Assembly: GCF_000744415.1 (NCBI RefSeq) | Contig: NZ_JQLW01000006.1 | Span: forward strand, 62,001-126,000 | Reading direction: 5' to 3' | DNA: 64,000 bases | From: Ghiorsea bivora | GTDB taxonomy: Bacteria; Pseudomonadota; Zetaproteobacteria; Mariprofundales; Mariprofundaceae | In this document: positions 54,598 to 61,507 of the stretch, piece by piece | How the letters are laid out: each line of letters starts with the position of its first letter | How positions within the stretch are numbered: position 1 is the first letter of the stretch | The notes under the pieces: generated by a model | What the model saw: only the letters and a program-made list of their open reading frames with translations | Databases searched by the model: none | What the model was told of the DNA's origin: nothing | Translations under genes and position numbers: made by a program

Positions 54598-56571
54598 ATG
54601 AGTAAATTGGATCAATCAAAGGTAAAAGAACTTGGCACATTAATGGCCAAGGGTAAAGAAGCTGGTTTTATTACCTATGACGAATTAAACAGTCATTTAC
54701 CCAAAGGTTTGGTCGATGCCGATCAAGTTGAAGGTATTATCAACCTCTTTACTGAAATGGGTGTTGAAGTTGTTGACCCACAACGCGCACCCACAGGCGA
54801 ATATGCCATGCGTAAAGACCGCTTACGCAAAGAAGACTCTGCACTTCGCGCTGATACTACAACATTAGGTACAGTCATCCGTGTGGACGACCCTGTGCGT
54901 ATGTATTTACGCGAAATGGGTACAGTTGAACTCTTAACCCGTGAAGGTGAAATTGAAATTGCCCGTCGTATTGAAGAAGGACGTATGCAAGTGCATGAGG
55001 CCATTTGCCTTTGTCCTGCAACCTTCCGTGAAATCATGCGTTTGGGTGAGCGCGTCATTGAAATTCGTGATGAAGCCGTCGAGCTTGAGGAAGAACCAAA
55101 TTTCAAAGATATCCTAGATATTGATGATAAAGTGGTGAATGCCGCAGCCATTGCTGAATATGAAAACCGCATGAACAAAAGCGAAATGGACGATGATGAC
55201 CTCATTGATGCCAAACCTAAGATGAATGCAGAAGAGCTTTCAGCTGCCATTAAAGCACGCACAGCGACACCTGACGGCACACCTATGGAAGAAACCGTCA
55301 TCACCAAAGAAGAGCAGCTTGAAGAAGCATTAGAGCACTTTGAAAAAGCAAAAGAATTGCACGAAGAATTTTTACGCATACGCCAAGAACGTGTACGTAA
55401 ACCACGCGACAAGAAATTGGCAGCGCAAGCATCACAACTTTTAAATGCCATGTTGATTGAATTGGTTACCATTCCATTTTCAACCAAACAATTGGTTATG
55501 CTTGTCAGTCGTTTTAAAAGTGCCATTGACCGTGTTCGCAAATACGAACGTGCGATTCGTGACCAAGCACTTAAAGCGAAAATGCCACGCAAACTATTTT
55601 TAGAAACATTCCCTACCCGTTTAACCGATGAAAAATGGGTCAATGATATGTTAAAGCAACACCCTGACGGACGATGGGTGGAAGCATTTGAACTATCTGC
55701 AAATAAAATACGTGAAAACCAACGCCGCCTCAAACGTGTTGAACAAGAAACAGAAATGGATGTTTATGAGCTTAAAGATGTGGCACGTAAACTTACCATG
55801 GGCGAAGCAAAAATGCGCCAAGCCAAACGTGAAATGATTGAAGCCAACTTACGTTTGGTGATTTCAATTGCTAAGAAATATACCAACCGTGGTTTGGGTT
55901 TCTTAGACTTGATTCAAGAAGGTAATATCGGTTTGATGAAAGCCGTGGATAAATTTGAATGGCGCAGGGGTTATAAATTCTCCACCTATGCAACATGGTG
56001 GATTCGCCAAGCCATTACTCGCTCCATTGCTGACCAAGCCCGGACTATTCGTATTCCTGTACACATGATTGAAACCATCAATAAAATCATGCGTATATCA
56101 CGTCAAATGGCACAAGAAACAGGTCGTGAACCAAGCCCTGAAGAACTTGCAGAACACTTAGAAATGCCTATTGAAAAAGTAGAGCAAATTCTTGAAGTTG
56201 CAAAAGAACCCGTATCACTGGATACACCCGTTGGTGATGATGATGACACCAGCTTGGGTGACTTTGTGCAAGATACCAAAGCTGAAAACCCACTGGATAC
56301 TGCTGTCATTGAAGCATTACGCGAGTCCACACACGAAGTGTTAGAAAACCTAACGGACCGTGAGCAAAAAGTGCTTCGCATGCGTTTTGGTATTGGTATG
56401 AATACCGACCATACCTTAGAAGAAGTGGGCAAACAGTTTAATGTAACGCGTGAGCGTATTCGTCAAATTGAAGCCAAAGCATTACGCAAACTTCGTCATC
56501 CATCACGCGCACAAAAACTTAAAACCTTCGCCGAAAGCCCTGAGCTTTCATCATCGTTACTCAACAAGTAA
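54598..56571 (+). CDS. rpoD: Primary sigma factor RpoD (sigma-70)
   Basis: The 657-residue protein has region 1.1 (about 1-80, [26 protein letters not shown]), region 1.2 ([22 protein letters not shown], about 97-118), a long non-conserved insertion, region 2 with [41 protein letters not shown] and [15 protein letters not shown], region 3 ([17 protein letters not shown]) and region 4 with [32 protein letters not shown] that reads the -35 box. It directs housekeeping transcription. The start lacks a strong Shine-Dalgarno. A good terminator follows. Confidence 0.97.
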   Translation: MSKLDQSKVKELGTLMAKGKEAGFITYDELNSHLPKGLVDADQVEGIINLFTEMGVEVVDPQRAPTGEYAMRKDRLRKEDSALRADTTTLGTVIRVDDPVRMYLREMGTVELLTREGEIEIARRIEEGRMQVHEAICLCPATFREIMRLGERVIEIRDEAVELEEEPNFKDILDIDDKVVNAAAIAEYENRMNKSEMDDDDLIDAKPKMNAEELSAAIKARTATPDGTPMEETVITKEEQLEEALEHFEKAKELHEEFLRIRQERVRKPRDKKLAAQASQLLNAMLIELVTIPFSTKQLVMLVSRFKSAIDRVRKYERAIRDQALKAKMPRKLFLETFPTRLTDEKWVNDMLKQHPDGRWVEAFELSANKIRENQRRLKRVEQETEMDVYELKDVARKLTMGEAKMRQAKREMIEANLRLVISIAKKYTNRGLGFLDLIQEGNIGLMKAVDKFEWRRGYKFSTYATWWIRQAITRSIADQARTIRIPVHMIETINKIMRISRQMAQETGREPSPEELAEHLEMPIEKVEQILEVAKEPVSLDTPVGDDDDTSLGDFVQDTKAENPLDTAVIEALRESTHEVLENLTDREQKVLRMRFGIGMNTDHTLEEVGKQFNVTRERIRQIEAKALRKLRHPSRAQKLKTFAESPELSSSLLNK

Positions 56572-56582
56572 CTTTTAAACAG

Positions 56583-56610
56583 AAAAAAGGCAGCTCAGGC
56601 TGCCTTTTTT
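56583..56610. terminator. Bidirectional terminator after rpoD
   Basis: GGCAGC and GCTGCC pair around TCAG, with six As before and six Ts after. It starts 12 bases after the rpoD stop and 57 bases past the stop of the convergent secreted-protein gene, so it should end transcription from both sides. Confidence 0.92.
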
Positions 56611-56666
56611 ATTTATACCCTTATTGATTCGATGCGCTATGAATGCCAGCACCTTATCTATCAATA

Positions 56667-57221
56667 TCAATCAATATCCACATAAAAAACCAAACCTAAA
56701 TCTTTATCTTCATGAAATTTGGTCCATACATTAAACACTTTACTCGGGTCAGATAACATCGTGCGTTTGACTAAAAATTGTTTTTTATGCGTACCCGCCG
56801 CATCCGAATCCAACACGTCACAAACACCACTAATCGAAAAAAACAATGAATCCTCATCCGATTCATCATTAAAAAAGAAACGACAATTCAAGCCACTGTT
56901 TGCTAGCTTATTTTCTGATGTCATGCGCAACACATCGGACTGTACATTAATAATATCCCTGTCTTTCACTTTGGGCGTACGCAATGCAACCATGACATGT
57001 GCATCTTTTTCCACAGATGAAATCAATGCACTTAAAGAACCCGTAAATAGACCTTCAAAATTGGCGTTTTTATGGTCCTTTTGAAAAGCAACAAGGTTTA
57101 CCTGTCGAATCGTGTCCGCATAAACTTGGCTTGGCATGAATGCATATAAACTACAAAGCGAAAATAATAAGATAACAAGCTTATATGGTAAATGTAGTGA
57201 TACTACGGTGCGTAAATTCAT
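56667..57221 (-). CDS. Secreted protein of unknown function
   Basis: From the ATG at 57221 (AGGA eight bases ahead) the product is 184 residues with a signal peptide spanning about 14-35 (VILLFSLCSLYAFMPSQVYA). The mature protein has two cysteines (in LNCRFFFND and ISGVCDVLD) that could form a disulphide, and a mixed helix/strand pattern with no motif I can place. It starts 11 bases after the stop of the next small secreted protein, so the two form a unit. Function not recognised. Confidence 0.65.
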   Translation of the reverse strand: MNLRTVVSLHLPYKLVILLFSLCSLYAFMPSQVYADTIRQVNLVAFQKDHKNANFEGLFTGSLSALISSVEKDAHVMVALRTPKVKDRDIINVQSDVLRMTSENKLANSGLNCRFFFNDESDEDSLFFSISGVCDVLDSDAAGTHKKQFLVKRTMLSDPSKVFNVWTKFHEDKDLGLVFYVDID

Positions 57222-57232
57222 GGACAATATCC

Positions 57233-57532
57233 TCAAAGCCTTCTTATAAAAGCAACAGTTTCCTGTTGTGTTTGATTAATTTTTTGCTGAAGTGCATTTT
57301 TCATCAAAAGCACGTCCTGTCTTGGCATACCAATCTCTTCAAGCTGGTTAATATCCCGCAAGTTATACACCAAATCACGTAACTTTGATATCATCACACG
57401 TAATGTTTGCATTCTTTGTGATGTTAAATTTGGATTCATTTCCAAACTGCTGCCAACCGCAGCATCTGCAGCAGACAGCTGCATCACTGTCATGCCAATA
57501 ACAAACGAAACCAACATCAATAACTTATACAT
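57233..57532 (-). CDS. Small secreted helical protein
   Basis: From the ATG at 57532 (AGGTGG ahead) the product is 99 residues. A signal peptide (YKLLMLVSFVIGMTVMQLSAADA) is followed by a mostly alpha-helical mature part of about 75 residues with many Leu, Gln and Met, no cysteine, and a heptad-like pattern (MISKLRDLVYNLRDINQLEEIG). It could form a coiled-coil or oligomeric periplasmic protein. It precedes the other secreted gene by 11 bases. No family recognised. Confidence 0.65.
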   Translation of the reverse strand: MYKLLMLVSFVIGMTVMQLSAADAAVGSSLEMNPNLTSQRMQTLRVMISKLRDLVYNLRDINQLEEIGMPRQDVLLMKNALQQKINQTQQETVAFIRRL

Positions 57533-57614
57533 ATCACCACCTATCATTGCATACGGGCGGCATATTTCATGTCATCTATGATACCAGTGTGACACAGAGA
57601 AGTCTTTCATCAGC

Positions 57615-58412
57615 TTACGCTTCAGGGCGAATACAAATCCTTTGAATATTTGTTGTTTTCCGAGTTTGCGCATCCACTGTAATTTTTGTGGCAAAAATTG
57701 TAGCACCACGCTCCACAGCCTCAAATCGCTGCGGTAACCGCTTCACCATGCGGCGTAACGCCCCTTCTTTTTTCATACCAATAATAGAATTATAAGACCC
57801 CGTCATACCAATATCGGATTGGAAAGCTGTGCCACTGGGGTGAATAATTTCATCACAAGTTGGCACATGGGTATGCGTACCATAAACCATACTCACTTGC
57901 CCATCGAGATACCAACCCATACCCATCTTTTCACTGGTCACTTCAGCATGAAAATCCACCAAAATAGCATTTACATCATCAGGAATTTCTTCCAGTACTT
58001 TATCCGCAGCTTCAAAGGGGCAATCCCAAGTGCCCATAAATACTTGTCCTATCAAATTCATCACTACAACTTTATGCCCATCACGGGTTTCTTGCACCGT
58101 CCAACCATTACCTGGGGCATATTTAGAAAAGTTGGCAGGGCGAACAAACCTATCATCTTCTTCAATTTCTTCTAAAAAACTACGCTGGTCCCAGCAATGG
58201 TTACCATTGGTAATCACATCCACACCCAAAGCGAATAACTCATCCGCAAGTTTAAGCGTTGTACCAAATCCTGCGGCAATGTTTTCACCATTGGCAACAC
58301 AGAAATCAATTTGATGCTCATCCAATAAATTGGGCAAATGGTCGCGTAATGCTCTGCGCCCTGCTTTACCAAGCACATCACCAATGATAAGAATGTTTAA
58401 ACTATTGGACAT
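57615..58412 (-). CDS. YmdB-type metallophosphoesterase
   Basis: The 265-residue protein matches the TIGR00282/YmdB group of calcineurin-like phosphodiesterases: NILIIGDVLGKAGRRAL at residues 6-22, VANGENIAAGFG, TNGNHCWDQ near 68-76, LVDFHAEVTSEK, and MVYGTHTHVPTCDEIIHPSGTAFQSDIGMTGS. The Asp, Glu, Asn and His residues for a two-metal site are all present. In Bacillus YmdB hydrolyses cyclic nucleotides and affects gene expression; the physiological role in proteobacteria is unclear. An AAAGGA lies seven bases before the ATG, and the start overlaps ygfA by 11 bases. Confidence 0.9.
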   Translation of the reverse strand: MSNSLNILIIGDVLGKAGRRALRDHLPNLLDEHQIDFCVANGENIAAGFGTTLKLADELFALGVDVITNGNHCWDQRSFLEEIEEDDRFVRPANFSKYAPGNGWTVQETRDGHKVVVMNLIGQVFMGTWDCPFEAADKVLEEIPDDVNAILVDFHAEVTSEKMGMGWYLDGQVSMVYGTHTHVPTCDEIIHPSGTAFQSDIGMTGSYNSIIGMKKEGALRRMVKRLPQRFEAVERGATIFATKITVDAQTRKTTNIQRICIRPEA

Positions 58413-58965
58413 GAATGATTCCTTTCTCTGTAATAATTGTTGTTAATGGCACATCATGCTGTTCAACAGGAATATTGGGAAGCTCTTGGCATGAAAAAGC
58501 AACACCAACTTGCTCATCAAGGTATTGCGCAAAGTCTGCTAACCAACGGTCAAAGTAACCCTTACCCATACCCAAGCGATTACCCTGCCTATCAAAGCCC
58601 AATAAAGGGCATACAATCATACTTCGCTTAGCACTGGGCTTCCATATTTCACCTTGTTCAGGCTCTAAAACCCCAAAAGAACCTTTGACCCATAATGTGG
58701 GCTCATCAACCTTTACCCATTGCATGGCTGTATCTGCCAACATACGCGGTACAAAACATTCAATATCCGTAAGGTTTAACAATGACTCCGTATCCACCTC
58801 AAAAGGTAAAGCTTTGTATACAAGCAATTGTTGCACACCTTTGCAATGCAGATAAGGCAATAAGTGCTGCACAATTTGGCAAGAATAATATTGTTTATCT
58901 GCTTGCGATAATTGCTGCCGTTGCTTATTTAAATATTGGCGGAGTTCTTGTTTTTGTTGCGTCAT
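58402..58965 (-). CDS. ygfA: 5-formyltetrahydrofolate cyclo-ligase
   Basis: From the ATG at 58965 the enzyme is 187 residues; in-frame ATGs at 58974 and 58989 are alternatives, the last lying in the 6S RNA tail. Family motifs are LRQYLNKQRQQLS at the N-terminus, the central MIVCPLLGFDRQGNRLGMGKGYFDRWL (about 127-153) with the nucleotide-binding loop, and VAFSCQELPNIPVEQHDVPL near the end. It converts 5-formyl-THF to methenyl-THF with ATP. Lying directly downstream of the 6S RNA and zapA reproduces the conserved zapA-ssrS-ygfA layout of proteobacteria. Confidence 0.93.
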   Translation of the reverse strand: MTQQKQELRQYLNKQRQQLSQADKQYYSCQIVQHLLPYLHCKGVQQLLVYKALPFEVDTESLLNLTDIECFVPRMLADTAMQWVKVDEPTLWVKGSFGVLEPEQGEIWKPSAKRSMIVCPLLGFDRQGNRLGMGKGYFDRWLADFAQYLDEQVGVAFSCQELPNIPVEQHDVPLTTIITEKGIIHVQ

Positions 58966-58984
58966 ATCAGGCATAAAATAAAAA

Positions 58985-59158
58985 AGCATCCCCGCGCTGT
59001 CGTATCATCAGGAAGTTGTCGAACCCTCATAGTGAGGGGGGCGAAGCATTGTTGCATTAGGTTCTTTCGCAAGGAACGACGCACACAACAACAATAGCAA
59101 TCTCCCAATCGAAACACATAGGCTCAGGCAACTATGTTGTGACTCGATCAGCGCAGGG
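58985..59158 (-). ncRNA. ssrS: 6S RNA
   Basis: The spacer between zapA and ygfA carries a roughly 174-base RNA with the 6S pattern. The ends form a closing stem: 5' CCCTGCGCTG (59158-59149) pairs with 3' CAGCGCGGGG (58999-58990). Near the 5' side is GCCTGAGCCTATG, resembling the conserved CCCTGAGCCGAT of E. coli 6S; the central bubble and terminal stem-loop (GTTCCTTGCGAAAGAAC) follow; then GGGTTCGACAAC precedes the 3' strand. A run of Ts with ATTTTAT follows. 6S binds sigma-70 RNA polymerase and represses it in stationary phase. The 5' strand of the stem overlaps the last codons of zapA by about 11 bases. Position exact to a few bases. Confidence 0.85.
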
Positions 59159-59441
59159 ACACGTTAGCTAAACCCTCTGCTTGTGCAACCGCTTGGTCAA
59201 GCTTGGATATCAGCTTGTTTAATGCCTGTGGTGAAGCTTGTTTTTGATTTAATAAATCATCTGCCAAATTCAGCGCAATCAACGCCATAATTTTACTGGT
59301 ATCGATAATTGTACCCGAGCTTTTTAAGGCATCAAACTGCTCTTGTACCAAAGCAGCAGCAGCTTCTACCTTTTTCGGGTCATCATCGGTATGAATATGA
59401 AGTTTCAAACCTGCAAGGTTAATTTCTACGGATTCACTCAT
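59148..59441 (-). CDS. zapA: Cell division protein ZapA
   Basis: From the ATG at 59441 the protein is 97 residues (ORF extends 10 codons upstream into the neighbouring gene). The N-terminal part SVEINLAGLKLHIHTDDDPKKVEAAAALV and IMALIALNLADDLLNQK are typical of ZapA, with a coiled-coil C-terminal half. ZapA binds FtsZ and bundles Z-ring filaments. The start lies 10 bases after the stop of the ZapB-like coiled coil. The last codons of the gene also form the 5' strand of the 6S RNA closing stem. Confidence 0.88.
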   Translation of the reverse strand: MSESVEINLAGLKLHIHTDDDPKKVEAAAALVQEQFDALKSSGTIIDTSKIMALIALNLADDLLNQKQASPQALNKLISKLDQAVAQAEGLANVSLR

Positions 59442-59451
59442 ACTAAAACGC

Positions 59452-59742
59452 TCATGTTTGCCTACTTGCATTTTCAGCAGCTAACACATCAAGTTTTTCA
59501 ATCGTATGTTCAATACGTGCTTTGGCTTCCAACCGTTTGTTTTCTAAGTTTTGATGCTCTAACTGTAACTTTTCAATTTGTTCGCGACGTTTACGCAACT
59601 CTGCTTCTGCCAAACGTGCCACTTCTCGCAAACGACGATTCTCCGCCAAAATTTGCTCATGATTACGCCGAATCGTTGCCAAGTGCTCAAGCAGTATAGC
59701 TACCTGCTCTTCTACTTTTTTACTTTGTTCCTCTGCATTCAT
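59452..59742 (-). CDS. ZapB-like small coiled-coil protein
   Basis: The 96-residue protein is almost entirely a single coiled coil, rich in Glu, Arg and Leu, with regular heptads (ILLEHLATIRRNHEQILAENRRLREVARL, then IEKLQLEHQNLENKRLEAKARIEHTIEKLDVL). It precedes zapA, where small coiled-coil proteins of the ZapB/TIGR02449 type are usually found; there they link ZapA-decorated Z rings to other division factors. Sequence alone does not distinguish it from other coiled coils, so the role rests on context. Confidence 0.7.
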   Translation of the reverse strand: MNAEEQSKKVEEQVAILLEHLATIRRNHEQILAENRRLREVARLAEAELRKRREQIEKLQLEHQNLENKRLEAKARIEHTIEKLDVLAAENASRQT

Positions 59743-59780
59743 GTCGTGATTGAAACACTGAACAAACTATAGGTCAACAC

Positions 59781-59945
59781 TCAGTCTTGCTGTATTTGTT
59801 GAATCGTATTGCAATGGTGGCAAACCACAGCTTCATTGGCAATACGTTTATGACAAGTGTCACATGGCTTTTGTTTGAAAAAACGTTTGTATAAATGTAA
59901 CACAAGCATCACCATAATAATGGCTAAAACCAAACGAACAATCAT
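59781..59945 (-). CDS. 54-residue membrane-anchored zinc-ribbon protein (too short for routine calling)
   Basis: The frame opens with ATG at 59945, whose bases overlap the tatC stop (ATGA). It encodes 54 residues: a membrane helix (VRLVLAIIMVMLVLHLY, residues 3-19), a basic stretch (KRFFKQK), then CDTCHK (Cys28, Cys31) and VVCHHCN (Cys42, Cys45), ending in a Gln-rich tail. The two CxxC pairs fit a zinc ribbon or rubredoxin-like knuckle, possibly facing the cytoplasm. Translational coupling to tatC argues strongly that it is made. No family recognised; a role near the Tat translocase is possible but unproven. Confidence 0.7.
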   Translation of the reverse strand: MIVRLVLAIIMVMLVLHLYKRFFKQKPCDTCHKRIANEAVVCHHCNTIQQIQQD

Positions 59946-60703
59946 AATTCACGCTCTTTATTGTCTTCAACTTCTTTGGCTTTTTTTGCCGCCATATGAG
60001 ACAACACAATACCTACTTCATAAAGCAATAACATGGGCAATGCCAATAAGGTTTGCGAAATAATATCAGGTGGCGTAAGAATAGCCGCAAAAATAAATGC
60101 CCAAACAATCACATAACGTCTTTTGTCTTTAAGGGCTTGTGTCCCCACCAAGTCCATGCGCACCAATAACATAATAATGATTGGAATTTGAAAGCTCATG
60201 CCAAAAGCAAACAACAGCTTCAATACCAAAGTTAAATACTCTTTAATCGCAGGCATTGCCTGAATTAAATCTGTAGAAAAACCAAGGAAAAACTTAAAAA
60301 TAAGTGGGAAAACTACATAAAAAGAAAAAGTTGCCCCTGCAATCATTAAGAACAAGCTAGATACAAAATAACCAAGAAAAGCCCGTCGCTCATTTTTATA
60401 TAAACCAGGGGCTACAAATGCCCACAGCTGATAAAATGTAATCGGGGCAGTGACAAATAAACTTAATACCAAAGCAATTTTCAAATACGTAAAAAACACA
60501 TCGGGCGCATTTAAAAATACCAAAGGTGTACCCGGTGGTAATGCTGCACGAATGGGCGCTGAAATAAATTCAAACACAATGTCTGAAAAATTCATCAATA
60601 CCAAGACACCAAAAACATAAGCTAAAATAGCAATCATCAATCGTTTTTTCAGCTCTTTAAGATGTGTCATCAATGGTGTTGCATCTACTGCTTGCTCAGT
60701 CAC
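59942..60703 (-). CDS. tatC: Sec-independent protein translocase TatC
   Basis: The 253-residue protein has six membrane helices and the TatC signature near the N-terminus, ATPLMTHLKELKKRLMIAILAY (residues 9-30), where the LTHLxELRxRL motif contacts the twin-arginine signal, then YQLWAFVAPGLYKNERRA near 95-112 and GMSFQIPIIIMLLVRMDLV near 160-178. It is the receptor of the Tat pathway for folded, cofactor-bearing proteins. It overlaps the tatB stop by four bases and its own stop overlaps the 54-residue protein by four bases. Confidence 0.95.
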   Translation of the reverse strand: MTEQAVDATPLMTHLKELKKRLMIAILAYVFGVLVLMNFSDIVFEFISAPIRAALPPGTPLVFLNAPDVFFTYLKIALVLSLFVTAPITFYQLWAFVAPGLYKNERRAFLGYFVSSLFLMIAGATFSFYVVFPLIFKFFLGFSTDLIQAMPAIKEYLTLVLKLLFAFGMSFQIPIIIMLLVRMDLVGTQALKDKRRYVIVWAFIFAAILTPPDIISQTLLALPMLLLYEVGIVLSHMAAKKAKEVEDNKEREL

Positions 60704-61014
60704 GTATCTTTCTTCTCTTGTTTAGAATCATCTGTTACTGATTGCGTAGCCGCTTCTACTTCTGCTTTAACTTGCGACATATCCGAAGTTGCCGCTTGCA
60801 TATGTGTTTCCACTTCTTCTTTTATCTGCTGCACAGGTTTCGTAAGCTGTTGCTTTTCTTGGTCAAGTTGCATTTTAAGACTGTTCAACCACAATCGACC
60901 TTCTCGCACGACTTTAGCAATTTGTGCCAAAAAAGATGGTAAACGTTCTGGTCCAAGCACCAAAAAACCAACAATACCTATAAGGATGAGTTCAATCATC
61001 CCAATATCAGGCAT
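60700..61014 (-). CDS. tatB: Sec-independent protein translocase TatB
   Basis: The 104-residue protein has the short N-terminal membrane helix with IELILIGIVGFLVLGPERLPSFLAQIAK, the GPERLP hinge separating TatB from TatA, followed by an amphipathic helix and a long acidic/helical tail. It forms the substrate-recognition complex with TatC. The gene overlaps tatC by four bases and follows tatA by 32 bases. Confidence 0.94.
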   Translation of the reverse strand: MPDIGMIELILIGIVGFLVLGPERLPSFLAQIAKVVREGRLWLNSLKMQLDQEKQQLTKPVQQIKEEVETHMQAATSDMSQVKAEVEAATQSVTDDSKQEKKDT

Positions 61015-61046
61015 GTTTTATTGCTCCGACAAATAAGTATAACATT

Positions 61047-61265
61047 TTACGATGATTTTTTATCCTTTTGTTTTTCAGTAGAAGATACTTCTACATCAAT
61101 GGTTTTATCATCATCTTTATCTTTTTCATCGATAGAAATATTGGTTCTAAAGCTCTTAATACCTTTAGCAAGCCCTTCGCCCAAAGCTGGTAATTTTTTC
61201 GCGCCAAATAATACCATGACGATTACCAATATTAAGATTAATTCCGTTGTTCCTAAACCAAACAT
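61047..61265 (-). CDS. tatA: Sec-independent protein translocase TatA
   Basis: The 72-residue protein has the N-terminal membrane helix ([20 protein letters not shown]) with the FGAKKLP hinge and the amphipathic [13 protein letters not shown] helix typical of TatA. It oligomerises to form the translocation path. The tail is short and charged (DEKDKDDDK and so on). An AGGGG Shine-Dalgarno precedes the ATG. It is the first of tatA-tatB-tatC plus the 54-residue gene; the 242 bases upstream to tex contain a structured repeat. Confidence 0.94.
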   Translation of the reverse strand: MFGLGTTELILILVIVMVLFGAKKLPALGEGLAKGIKSFRTNISIDEKDKDDDKTIDVEVSSTEKQKDKKSS

Positions 61266-61344
61266 AATACCTGCCCCTTCATTTTTTCATTTCTGCAAAC
61301 TTACACGTTCGCAAGCCTAAGGCAAGCAAAGCAAAGTCTCATTA

Positions 61345-61497
61345 AGATAATGCTGATTTATTGGCATCCTGCCAAACATCAGGACGAGAAAAGAAAAGCG
61401 TGGTTTTCCTTTCTCTTACAAATCAATCGCTTACGCTATTTATTTGGCAGACCATCCATGATCTGCACGGAAGCACTAAATAAATCAGCGCTTCCTT
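61345..61497. repeat. Structured palindromic element between tex and tatA (REP/BIME- or MITE-like)
   Basis: An exact 11-bp inverted repeat, GCTGATTTATT at 61352-61362 and its complement at 61479-61489, bounds about 140 bases. Inside are a 12-bp stem with one mismatch (61386-61397 with 61404-61415, loop GCGTGG) and a long hairpin 61434-61490 whose arms CGCTATTTATTT and AAATAAATCAGCG enclose the palindrome GCAGACCATCCATGATCTGC. The minus-strand right end AAGGAAGCGCTGATTTATT resembles the end of the 44606-44694 element. No open frame. It fills most of the tex-tatA spacer. Confidence 0.6.
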
Positions 61498-61507
61498 CAA
61501 TTTCCTA

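Noticed and set aside
54723-55733. A 336-codon open frame antisense to rpoD
   Set aside because: It is the mirror of the rpoD reading frame, Ser/Arg-rich with no recognisable domain; rpoD on the other strand is certain.
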